Assembly (NCBI GenBank): GCA_036675505.1
Contig: JAKFEW010000146.1
Location: forward strand, 1 to 63,814
DNA: 63,814 bases
Direction: 5' to 3'
DNA from: JAKFEW01 sp036675505
GTDB taxonomy: Bacteria; Cyanobacteriota; Sericytochromatia; S15B-MN24; JAQBPE01
Within the stretch, counting starts at the first letter, position 1; each line of letters begins with the position of its first letter. Made by a program: the position numbers and the translations under genes. Below the pieces are notes generated by a model. It ran no database searches, was not told where the DNA came from, and saw only the letters and a program-made list of their open reading frames with translations. Positions 41,483-50,772 of this stretch are shown in pieces.

Positions 41483-43225
41483 CTACTCCTTGCCTTCCGC
41501 CAGCGCCTGGGCGAGCGGCACGACTTCCCACTCGTAGCAGTTCCAGATGTTGCCCATGCTCGAGGGATTCGGCCGGAAGTTCTTGATGCGCTTGCTGACA
41601 GGATCGAGCTGCGACCAGTACAGCAGCGGGATCATCGGCAGCTGTTCCGCGAGGATCTCGGCCGTGCGGTGGTAGATCTTGCGGCGCTCGGCACGCTTGA
41701 TGGTCTTGGTGCCGGCCTCGAGGAGCATGTCCATCTCCTTGTTGGCGAACTTCACATGGTTCTGGCCAGCCGGCGGGATCTGGCTGGAGTGCCAGAGCGT
41801 CAGGTTGTCGGGGTCGGGGCCGGCCGACCAGGCGGACATGCCGAGGTCGAACTTGAAGCCTTTCAGGATGCCCGACGGGTGCGGACCGAAGAGGATCGGG
41901 CCGGGGTGGTTGTCGATCACGAGCTCGATGCCCACCTTCTTGAGGTAATACTTGAGCACGAGCTCGGTCAGCTCGCGGGTCTTGCGGCCCGCCGTGGTCG
42001 AAATCTTGATCGCGAGGCGCTGGCCGTCCTTGATGCGGACGCCGTCGATGCCGGTCTTCCAGCCGGCCTCGTCGAGCAACTTCTTCGCCCGCTCGGGGTC
42101 GTAGGGATACTTGTCTTCGATCTGCTTGTTGTAGGCCCACGAGAGCGGCGCCAGGTCGGAGTGCGCCACGGTGTAGAGCCCCTGGTAGATTTTCTCGGAG
42201 ATCTGCTTCTTGTTGATGGCGTGGGCGATCGCCCGCCGCACGCGGATGTCCTGGAAGACCGGCTTGCCGAGGTTGAAGTCGAGGTGCTCCCAGGTGAGCG
42301 AGGGCAGCGCCGAGACCTCGATGTGCTTCAGCTTGCGCAGCGCGTCGTACTGGTTGATGCTCGCGCTCTGGTAGAGGTCGAGCTCGCCCGACTTGAGCAG
42401 AGTGAAAGCGGCGTTTTCGTCAGGCACGATGCGCATCTTGAGCGCATCGACCTTTGGCCGGCCGCGCCAATAGTCGTCGAAGGCCACCATCGTGATGTGG
42501 TCGCCCGAGACCCACTCCTTGAACTTGAAGGGGCCCGTGCCGATCGGCGCGCGGTTGAACGGCGCCTTGTTGATCGAGTCGCCCTTCGGATCCTTGATGA
42601 AGTCGCCGAGGACGTGCTTGGGCAGGATCGCGCCGGTGTTGTAGAAGAGCAGGTCGTGGGGTGCGTAGACCGTCTTGAACGTGAAGCGGATCGTGTGCGC
42701 ATCGAGGATCTCGGTCTTGATGACCTTGTCGAAGCCGTCGCGCGAGGTCACCCGCGTGTTCGGGTGCATCATCACGTCGAGCGTGAACTTCACGTCGTCG
42801 GCGGTGAAGGGCGCGCCGTCATGCCACTTCACGCCCTGACGCAGCTTCCAGGTGACGATCATCATTTGGCCGTCCGCGACCACGCCGCCGTTCTCGACGG
42901 TCGGGACTTCGGTCGCGAGCACGGGGACGACCTGGAGCTTGTCGTCGACTGCGACGAGGCCTTCCTGGATCGGCTTGAGCGCGTCGGTCGTCGCCACCAT
43001 GTCGGAGACGACGGCGTTCATCGCGTCGGGCTCTTGCTGCTGGTGGAAGACGATGGTCTTGCCATTGTCGACCAGCTTCGTCTCCTTCGTGCACCCGGCG
43101 AAGACGAACGTGGAGGCGGCCAGCGCCAGGGCCAAGCGGGCCGGCGAGCGAAGCGGGATCCAGACTCCTCGGGTGGGGTGGGTGGGCGGGGCGGCTGGAA
43201 GGCCGAAGGCCTGAAGTTGCGACAT
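41483..43225 (-). CDS. oppA: Peptide-binding lipoprotein OppA/DppA (SBP family 5)
   Basis: Captures peptides (or similar solutes) outside the membrane for the OppBCDF importer. 580 residues. A lipobox ends at C45 (STFVFAGC) and the mature part has the family-5 signatures, for example LRQGVKWHDGAPFTADDVKFTL and RIVPDENAAFTLLKSGELDL. The signal sequence is unusually long: 30 residues encoded by an intergenic-type GC-rich repeat (LPAAPPTHPTRG) precede the basic RSPAR and hydrophobic core. No alternative start codon gives a normal signal peptide. No good ribosome binding site is seen. Confidence 0.92.
   Translation of the reverse strand: MSQLQAFGLPAAPPTHPTRGVWIPLRSPARLALALAASTFVFAGCTKETKLVDNGKTIVFHQQQEPDAMNAVVSDMVATTDALKPIQEGLVAVDDKLQVVPVLATEVPTVENGGVVADGQMMIVTWKLRQGVKWHDGAPFTADDVKFTLDVMMHPNTRVTSRDGFDKVIKTEILDAHTIRFTFKTVYAPHDLLFYNTGAILPKHVLGDFIKDPKGDSINKAPFNRAPIGTGPFKFKEWVSGDHITMVAFDDYWRGRPKVDALKMRIVPDENAAFTLLKSGELDLYQSASINQYDALRKLKHIEVSALPSLTWEHLDFNLGKPVFQDIRVRRAIAHAINKKQISEKIYQGLYTVAHSDLAPLSWAYNKQIEDKYPYDPERAKKLLDEAGWKTGIDGVRIKDGQRLAIKISTTAGRKTRELTELVLKYYLKKVGIELVIDNHPGPILFGPHPSGILKGFKFDLGMSAWSAGPDPDNLTLWHSSQIPPAGQNHVKFANKEMDMLLEAGTKTIKRAERRKIYHRTAEILAEQLPMIPLLYWSQLDPVSKRIKNFRPNPSSMGNIWNCYEWEVVPLAQALAEGKE
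43145..43215. repeat. GC-rich repeat copy extending into the oppA signal-peptide coding region
   Basis: Shares with 21520-21570 the order GCG-AAGC-GGATC, a C/G spacer and the G-rich core GGGTGGGTGGGCGGGGCGGC followed by TGGAAGG. It lies at the very 5' end of oppA, so it is translated on the minus strand. Confidence 0.7.
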
Positions 43226-43231
43226 GGGGCT

Positions 43232-45286
<2,055 letters not shown>

Positions 45287-45366
45287 TCGATGCTCCTGTT
45301 CCAGTCCGGCGCGCGCTCGCAGCCGAGCGGCAAAACGGCCATTTAATCCGCTTTTAATTCCGGGGC

Positions 45367-45372
45367 ATTATA
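45367..45372 (-). promoter_or_regulatory. Consensus TATAAT -10 element of the opp operon
   Basis: A perfect TATAAT on the minus strand inside GGGG-TATAAT-GCCCC, 81 bases before oppD. No good -35 is present at 16-18 bases, so an activator may be needed. A CGGCG-TAT-CGCCG dyad (45386-45398) occupies the -35 region. The rest of the 256-base gap to the next gene is A/T-richer spacer without a gene. Confidence 0.5.
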
Positions 45373-45542
45373 CCCCACTGGACAGCGGCGTATCGCCGGT
45401 CGCCTGGCCGACTTGGTAAAGGGTTAAGTGATGGTTCATTAAGATCTCGTTAGCGACGATATTTTTGCTTTCGACCGGGCATGCAAGTAATGGACGCCAG
45501 GTGGATGGGGATCCACGGGGCCAGCCTAGGAGGATGTGGCAG

Positions 45543-46817
45543 ATGACTCAGATTGGTGGCGATTCGCCCAACACGATGCCCATTGCGATCAACGCGGGCC
45601 TGACCGCCCGGCAGATCGCGAAAGCCACCGCCGATCCCGCGGCGAAGTTCTCGATGGACGCGTTCAAGCAGTCCCTCTCGAACCCCGGTGCCACGGCCAA
45701 GCAGATCGCCGAGGCGACGAGCAAGAACCTGCCGCTCGCCGATGCGCTCGCGCAGCAGAGCTTCTTCACCCGCCTGGCCGGCCGCCTTCCCTTCGTGCAG
45801 CGGTTCCTGGGCCCGGACTTCATCCTGAACGGCCACATCGGCGGCCTCGGCAAGAACGCGCTGAACGGCGTCCCCAAGTCGGCCATCACGAAGATCGCGC
45901 TCGAGGGCGGCGACGTCGCGGCCAACCTCGTCAAGGCCGGCGTGCCGCAAGAAGTGGCGGAAGGCATCGCGAAGAAGGGCATCGAGCGTGCCGCCGCGAT
46001 GGGTGGCGCCGCGCTCACCAACGCCGGCCAGCAGGTGGCGACCACCGCGGTCACGGGCGTCGCTGACGACCTCGCCAAGCAGGCGGTCAGCATGACCATG
46101 AAGAAGGGCTTCACCGCCGTCTCCGAGGAGGCGGTCAAGAAGGCGCTCACCTCGCCCAACGCACTCGAATCGCTCAAGAGCCTGGGCTTCTACGCCAAGG
46201 ACGCCAAGTCGCTGGTCGCCAAGGCCGCGACCTCGACGGCCGAGTCCGCCGCGAAGACCGCCACCACCCAGGCCGCCGAGAAGGTCGCCACCGAAGGCGC
46301 CAAGACGGCCAGCAAGGGCGGCCTGAAGGGCTTCTTCGGCAAGCTGCTCGGCGGCGCGAAGGGCAACTTCATCATCGCAGGCATCTTCTCGCTCGGCAGC
46401 AACGCCATCCAGCTCGCGCAGGGCAAGATGAGCGTCAAGCAGTTCGTCGCCCTGACGGTGATGGACACCGCCGCCTACGGCGCGATCGGTTGGGGCTCGG
46501 CCGCTGCCGGCGCCGCGATCGGCACAGCGCTCTTCCCCGGCGTCGGCACGATCGCGGGCTTCGTGATCGGCCTCGGCCTCGGCTTCCTCGGCGGCTCGAT
46601 CTACGAGAAGTTCGTCCGCAACCCGGTCAAGAGCATGCTCGGCGGCACCCCCGCCGGCGGCGCGGACGCGGCGCAGTACGATCCGGGCGCCTACGCGGCC
46701 CCCGGCGCCTACGCGGCCGACCCCTACGCGGCAGCGCCGACCGGCGGCGGCCCTGCGGCCGGCCCGGCGATGACTTACGAAGACGCGATGCGCCAGATCG
46801 AGTCGATGGGTCGCTGA
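45543..46817 (+). CDS. Ala/Lys-rich protein with glycine-zipper membrane segment (424 aa), function unknown
   Basis: Begins with a soluble region (TQIGGDSPNTMPIAINAGLTARQIAKATAD), has a long Ala/Lys-rich helical middle (TSTAESAAKTATTQAAEKVA), then a strongly hydrophobic glycine-zipper stretch at about 330-370 (AAAGAAIGTALFPGVGTIAGFVIGLGLG), and ends in AYAAPGAYAADPYAA-type repeats. No signal peptide. Glycine zippers occur in membrane-inserting or pore-forming proteins and in secreted effectors. The ATG at 45543 has AGGAGG upstream. A hairpin follows the gene. No family recognised. Confidence 0.78.
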   Translation: MTQIGGDSPNTMPIAINAGLTARQIAKATADPAAKFSMDAFKQSLSNPGATAKQIAEATSKNLPLADALAQQSFFTRLAGRLPFVQRFLGPDFILNGHIGGLGKNALNGVPKSAITKIALEGGDVAANLVKAGVPQEVAEGIAKKGIERAAAMGGAALTNAGQQVATTAVTGVADDLAKQAVSMTMKKGFTAVSEEAVKKALTSPNALESLKSLGFYAKDAKSLVAKAATSTAESAAKTATTQAAEKVATEGAKTASKGGLKGFFGKLLGGAKGNFIIAGIFSLGSNAIQLAQGKMSVKQFVALTVMDTAAYGAIGWGSAAAGAAIGTALFPGVGTIAGFVIGLGLGFLGGSIYEKFVRNPVKSMLGGTPAGGADAAQYDPGAYAAPGAYAADPYAAAPTGGGPAAGPAMTYEDAMRQIESMGR

Positions 46818-46839
46818 TCGCCATCTCGCCAATTCGCTC

Positions 46840-46867
46840 GAAGGCCCCCAGGGAACTGGGGGCCTTC
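46840..46867 (+). terminator. 12-bp hairpin after the glycine-zipper gene
   Basis: GAAGGCCCCCAG pairs with CTGGGGGCCTTC around a GGAA tetraloop, 22 bases after the stop. There is no T run. Confidence 0.65.
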
Positions 46868-46922
46868 GCCATGAGCGCCGCCTGTTACGGTCCGCGACAC
46901 GGCCAGCGCCGTGGTCGGCGGG

Positions 46923-46928
46923 TATGAT
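46923..46928 (+). promoter_or_regulatory. -10-like TATGAT 6 bases before a start codon
   Basis: TATGAT ends 6 bases before the GTG at 46935 with no Shine-Dalgarno between, again consistent with leaderless transcription. Confidence 0.4.
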
Positions 46929-46934
46929 GGCGAA

Positions 46935-47528
46935 GTGACGCGCTTTCGCCCCACCGCCGCGGCGCTCGCGGTAATGACAACCTGCACCGTGGCCCCGCCC
47001 GCCTTCGCCGACGTGGGCCCGCCGCTGGCGCCGCCCGTGTTGGTCGCGCCGCCCGCCCCATCGCCGCTCGACTTCGCGCTCGACGCCCTGATCCCGAGCG
47101 TGGCGTCCTATGTCGCGCTGCGCTACGTGGTGGGCGGGGCCCCGGCGCCGATGGAAGGTGTCGCGCCGACCGGCAATGCGTTGTTGGCGGGCGCGGTGAT
47201 GCTCGCCGGCCTGAGCGCGCCACCGGCGGCCCTGATCGCGTACCGCGAGCGGCCGTTCGCTTTCGATATGCTGCTCGCGTCCTTCGCCGGCGGAATGGTC
47301 GGGCTCGGCATCGGCTTCGGCGCGGCGCGCCTCGCGAGCGGCGGCGCGGCCGCGCCCGAGGTGCTCGCGCTCTCGATGGCCGCCTGCCAGGGCCTCGGCG
47401 CCGCGACCGCATACCACCTCTACCGCGGTCACAAAGCCACCGCGACGGATCTGGATCGCCTGCCCGCCCAGCGGAAGGACGATCCGATCGACAACTGGAA
47501 GTTCTGGCGCGAAAGGCGGAACCCATGA
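46935..47528 (+). CDS. Exported membrane protein of unknown function (197 aa)
   Basis: An N-terminal signal (FRPTAAALAVMTTCTVAPPAFA) is followed by a Pro-rich segment and three hydrophobic stretches (NALLAGAVMLAGLSAPPAALIAY, MLLASFAGGMVGLGIGFGAA, LALSMAACQGLGAATAYHLY). The soluble C-terminus ends DNWKFWRERRNP. The GTG at 46935 is preferred over an in-frame GTG 24 bases upstream because the signal starts here. Its stop overlaps the next start as ATGA. Confidence 0.68.
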   Translation: MTRFRPTAAALAVMTTCTVAPPAFADVGPPLAPPVLVAPPAPSPLDFALDALIPSVASYVALRYVVGGAPAPMEGVAPTGNALLAGAVMLAGLSAPPAALIAYRERPFAFDMLLASFAGGMVGLGIGFGAARLASGGAAAPEVLALSMAACQGLGAATAYHLYRGHKATATDLDRLPAQRKDDPIDNWKFWRERRNP

Positions 47529-48472
47529 AGGTGGTCGGGATGAAAGCCGTGCGTACCTGGGGGCTGGCGGCGCTCGCCGCGCTGGTGGTGGGCACCTGGG
47601 CGCCCCGGCCGGCTGACGCGATCATGGCGATCGACGATCGCCTGCCGTCCTTCCTCGTCGCCGTCGGCGAAGGCACGGGCTACGCCTGGGCCGCCTTCGA
47701 GGCGGCCAATTCGAAGGATCTCGACCAGCTCTTCTACCGCGACCGGTCGGCCGCGAACAAGCTGATGCTCGCCCGCCAGAACTCCGGGCGCTGGGTGCCG
47801 GTTGCCCAGCTGGCCTACTTCTCCCAGCGCTGGCGCACGGACTTCGAGGCCGTCGCCGGGCGTCTCGAGCCGCTCACGGGCACGACCAACCTGCGCGTCG
47901 CGATGTGGTACTGCATGGACCCGCGGCCCTGGGTGTACGTCTACGTGAACGGCCAGCCCACGCTGGCGCTGAACGCCCGCCACATGCTGCCTTACGACCC
48001 GACGCGCACGAAGCTCAAGTTCGCCGAGGCGTTCTTCTCGGCCTTCGCGACCAACGCGCCGGACGAAACGGCGGAGACCAACACGTTCTCGCGGCGCTTG
48101 CAGATCGAAGGCCTGCGGCTCGCGCTGATGCAGCGCGCCGTGCCGGGCCTGCCGCTGCACCGGTACCTGAATGTGCAGCCAGGCACCTTCGCGGCCTGGC
48201 AGCGCAACCAGCGGGCGATCGCCCGCGGCATGCTCCAGGCGATCGACGGCCCGGAGTCCGGCGTGGCGATGGAGCGCTTCTTCGGCCGCGGCTATGGCGA
48301 CCCGTGGCCGGCCGGCTCCGGCCGCTTCGTGAGCTTCATGGTCGCCGCGGGCGCCGCGCGCGAGCACAACCCGGTGCAACTCGGCCAGATGCCGAGCCGC
48401 GACTTCCTGTTCCTGGTCCGCCCGATGCTGGAAGACATGGCGAAGGTCGACGAGGGCCTCAGCCCCTGGTGA
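47525..48472 (+). CDS. Exported protein of unknown function (315 aa)
   Basis: A cleavable signal peptide (VRTWGLAALAALVVGTWAPRPADA) is followed by a soluble domain rich in aromatic residues. It has a recognisable LRVAMWYCMDPRPWVYVYVNGQPTLALNARHM segment and a late GSGRFVSFMVAAGA segment. No catalytic motif identified. ATGA-coupled to the preceding membrane-protein gene, suggesting they act together at the envelope. Convergent with the exported-protein gene that ends the BMC operon. Confidence 0.7.
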   Translation: MKVVGMKAVRTWGLAALAALVVGTWAPRPADAIMAIDDRLPSFLVAVGEGTGYAWAAFEAANSKDLDQLFYRDRSAANKLMLARQNSGRWVPVAQLAYFSQRWRTDFEAVAGRLEPLTGTTNLRVAMWYCMDPRPWVYVYVNGQPTLALNARHMLPYDPTRTKLKFAEAFFSAFATNAPDETAETNTFSRRLQIEGLRLALMQRAVPGLPLHRYLNVQPGTFAAWQRNQRAIARGMLQAIDGPESGVAMERFFGRGYGDPWPAGSGRFVSFMVAAGAAREHNPVQLGQMPSRDFLFLVRPMLEDMAKVDEGLSPW

Positions 48473-48494
48473 TTTCCCTCGCCCCGCCAGGCGC

Positions 48495-48956
48495 CTACTT
48501 CGACCAGCGCCAGGTGCGCACGACCAGCGCCATCGGCACGTTCCAGTGCCGGTCCATAAGCAAATCCCCGTCCGGCCGCCGGTAAACCGCCGAAATCGCA
48601 TACTCCCGCCCGCCGCGCGACGCCTGGATCACCACCGTCGTCAGCGCATCGCGGTTCAGCGGCCGGTCCCACACCACCGTGCGCGCCGTGGCACCGGCCA
48701 ACGTGGCCACGCCGCGCTTGGCCCAAGTCGGCGCCCCGTCCAGCGATCGCGCGCCGCCCGGATGGGGCGTGATCGCGATGTATTCAGTCTTGCTTCCCGG
48801 GGCGAACAGCATCACCTCGTCTGCAGCCTTGCCGCGCGTCGCGCGCCAGCCGCCCGGCACTTCGAAGCTGTATGCCGGCGTGGCGTACCGGCTGCCGGCT
48901 TCGGCCGGCGCCGCGCTCGCGAGCACGCACGCGAAGCCGGCGAGTAGCCGCTTCAC
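48495..48956 (-). CDS. Exported protein (153 aa) coupled to the end of the BMC operon
   Basis: GTG at 48956 overlaps the aldolase stop as GTGA. An N-terminal signal peptide (KRLLAGFACVLASAAPAEA) directs export. The mature part (SRYATPAYSFEVPGGWRATRG) has the look of small beta-rich lipocalin- or PsbP-like exported domains that begin with a YSFxxPxxW motif, but no family is certain. An export signal makes it an unlikely shell or cargo component despite its coupling. Confidence 0.68.
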   Translation of the reverse strand: MKRLLAGFACVLASAAPAEAGSRYATPAYSFEVPGGWRATRGKAADEVMLFAPGSKTEYIAITPHPGGARSLDGAPTWAKRGVATLAGATARTVVWDRPLNRDALTTVVIQASRGGREYAISAVYRRPDGDLLMDRHWNVPMALVVRTWRWSK

Positions 48957-49627
48957 GGCCGGCGCGCCCCCATAACCTGTGGCTTGGGCGCGTGCATGCG
49001 CGCCCGGATCTCGAGCAACGGCCCGACCTGGGCGTCGGACAGGAGCCGCCCGCCGCCGAGCTGCTCGGCGAAGAGCGCCACCTCGCACAGGTGCTCGAGC
49101 TTCTCGAGCTTGTAGTAGCCATCCCAGGCGTCGTGGCCGAGCGCGACCGCGCCATGCCACTCCATCATCACCACGTCGTGGCGCGCGAGGTAGGGGCGCA
49201 GGGCCTCCGGCACCTCGTAGGTGGTGGGCGTGGTGTAGGGGACGGTGGGCACCTCGCCGCCGAAGCTGACGACGCACTCCGGCAGCAGCCGCCCGGGGAT
49301 CGGCCGGCCCGCGACCGTGAAGGCGATCGCGCGCGGCGGGTGGCCGTGGACCACCGCGCCCACGTCCGGCCGGGCGGCGTAGGCGCAGATGTGCATGGCG
49401 ATCTCGCTGCTCGGCGGCGCCTTGCCCTGCAGGAGCTTGCCCTTCATGTCCGTGAGGATCAGCTCCTCCGGCTTGAGCCGGCCCTTGCTGACGCCGGTGG
49501 GCGTGATGAGGATCTTGTCGCCCAGGCGCACGCTGACGTTGCCGTCGGTCGCGGCGAGGAAGCCCTTGTGGTACATCGCGGCACAGACGTCGACGACGTC
49601 TTTGCGCGCCTGCCACTCAGTTTTCAC
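48953..49627 (-). CDS. Class II aldolase/adducin-family aldolase (FucA-like) of the BMC operon
   Basis: A zinc-dependent aldolase of 224 residues. Zn ligands H94 and H96 (VVHGHPP) and H158 (EWHGAV), and the catalytic acid E75 in PPSSEIAMHI, are all present. Relatives cleave L-fuculose-1-phosphate, L-rhamnulose-1-phosphate, L-ribulose-5-phosphate (epimerase) or 5-deoxyribulose-1-phosphate, giving DHAP plus lactaldehyde or acetaldehyde. No clear encapsulation peptide; the N-terminus goes straight into the fold. The GTG start overlaps the preceding BMC-P stop (GTGA). It probably supplies aldehyde to the encapsulated dehydrogenase. Confidence 0.9.
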   Translation of the reverse strand: MKTEWQARKDVVDVCAAMYHKGFLAATDGNVSVRLGDKILITPTGVSKGRLKPEELILTDMKGKLLQGKAPPSSEIAMHICAYAARPDVGAVVHGHPPRAIAFTVAGRPIPGRLLPECVVSFGGEVPTVPYTTPTTYEVPEALRPYLARHDVVMMEWHGAVALGHDAWDGYYKLEKLEHLCEVALFAEQLGGGRLLSDAQVGPLLEIRARMHAPKPQVMGARRP

Positions 49628-49893
49628 GTCAAATCGACCATGTCGACGATTCCCGCGACGGCCGCGTGAATCGGCGTCTCGCCGGCGTCCAGCATTATGC
49701 GCGCGCTGCCGCCCTCACGGGCCACCAGCACGAGATCGCCCACGCCGGCCTGGACGTGGCCGACGGCGTAGAAGGCGTCGCCTTTCGCCGTGAGCTCAGG
49801 CGTGACGGGCTGGACGAGCAGGATGCGGTGGCCTGCGTAGGCCGGGTGCTTCTGGGTGGCGACGAGGGTGCCGGTTACGCGCGCTAGCAACAT
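49624..49893 (-). CDS. BMC-P shell vertex protein (EutN/CcmL family), copy 3
   Basis: 89 residues of the pentameric vertex-protein fold: LLARVTGTLVATQKHPAYAGHRILLVQPV at the start, a central AVGHVQAGVGDLVLVAREG and the C-terminal IHAAVAGIVDMVDL strand. Five copies cap each icosahedral corner of the shell. It is one of three BMC-P genes here, so vertices may be mixed. Coupled to the class II aldolase by a 4-base overlap and 5 bases after the previous BMC-P. Confidence 0.92.
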   Translation of the reverse strand: MLLARVTGTLVATQKHPAYAGHRILLVQPVTPELTAKGDAFYAVGHVQAGVGDLVLVAREGGSARIMLDAGETPIHAAVAGIVDMVDLT

Positions 49894-49898
49894 GGCGG

Positions 49899-50165
49899 CT
49901 ATCCCTTCGTCACGGCGTCGACGATGCCGACGATCGCGACGTCCACCGGCGCGAACGAATCGTCGAGGGCCATCGCGGCCTCCTTGCCGAGCACGCAGAA
50001 GGCGCGCTCGCCGACGCCGATGCCGACCGAATCTACGGCCACCACCGGGTCGCCCTTCGGCGCCATCTCATCGTCCAGCGGCTGGACGAGCATCAGCTTC
50101 ACGCCCTGGAGCGTCTCGTACTTGGTGGTTGCGACCACCGTGCCAATCACGTTTCCGACGAACAT
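49899..50165 (-). CDS. BMC-P shell vertex protein (EutN/CcmL family), copy 2
   Basis: 88 residues: MFVGNVIGTVVATTKYETLQGVKLMLVQPL, then AVDSVGIGVGERAFCVLGKEAAMAL and PVDVAIVGIVDAVT, the standard OB-like barrel of CcmL/EutN. Lies 2 bases downstream of the PduT-like gene's stop and directly before BMC-P copy 3; the two adjacent copies share the fold but differ clearly in sequence. Confidence 0.93.
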   Translation of the reverse strand: MFVGNVIGTVVATTKYETLQGVKLMLVQPLDDEMAPKGDPVVAVDSVGIGVGERAFCVLGKEAAMALDDSFAPVDVAIVGIVDAVTKG

Positions 50166-50167
50166 GC

Positions 50168-50749
50168 TCAGACCTCCGCGTGGGTGCCGCCTTGCGGCAA
50201 CACCACCGGGATGAAATCCTCGTGAGGATTGGGGATCAAGACCCGCCGCACGCGCGTGGCGGCCTCGAGGCAGACCTCGTCGGCCGCGTCGAGCGCGGCT
50301 TCCACTTCGGTCTGCGAACCGGTGAGCGTGAAGTACGCCTTGCCGCCGATGCCCTTGGCGGTCTTGAACTCGATCAGCGCCACGTCGGCCGCCTTGACGG
50401 CCTTGTCGGCGGCCAGGATCGCCGCCGCGACGGTATGGCACTCATAGATGCCCAGCGCGTCGATCGAGGTCGCCCCCGCGGTTCCCGCGAGCGCTGCGAG
50501 GACGGCTTCCGAGACGTAGGGGAGGAAGAAGCCATCGATGAGCTCGCCCTCGGCGAGCTCGAGCGCCGCTTCGTAGCTCTCCTTGACCGACGCGACGTCG
50601 CCCGCGAAGAGCACGAGGTACTTGCCGGGCGAGACGGCCTCCGTGCGCAGGAAGCGCACGGGAGCCTTCTTCACGATGGCGTCGCACAGGAAGATGCCCT
50701 GGGCGATGCTGGCGATCTCGAGGAGCGCCAGCGCGGGGTCGACGGACAA
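50168..50749 (-). CDS. BMC-T shell trimer, PduT-like
   Basis: 193 residues with two BMC domains in tandem: LLEIASIAQGIFLCDAIVKKA starts the first and DALGIYECHTVAAAILAADKAVKAA the second. The shared ending RRVLIPNPHEDF matches PduT. In PduT a pore cysteine within a C-P-G-K motif binds a 4Fe-4S cluster; here the same place reads VSPGKY, with serine, so no cluster is expected. The start is a TTG at 50749 with AAGGA upstream. It follows the aldehyde dehydrogenase gene. Confidence 0.9.
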   Translation of the reverse strand: MSVDPALALLEIASIAQGIFLCDAIVKKAPVRFLRTEAVSPGKYLVLFAGDVASVKESYEAALELAEGELIDGFFLPYVSEAVLAALAGTAGATSIDALGIYECHTVAAAILAADKAVKAADVALIEFKTAKGIGGKAYFTLTGSQTEVEAALDAADEVCLEAATRVRRVLIPNPHEDFIPVVLPQGGTHAEV

Positions 50750-50772
50750 GGGGGGGTCCTTTTGAACGATAC

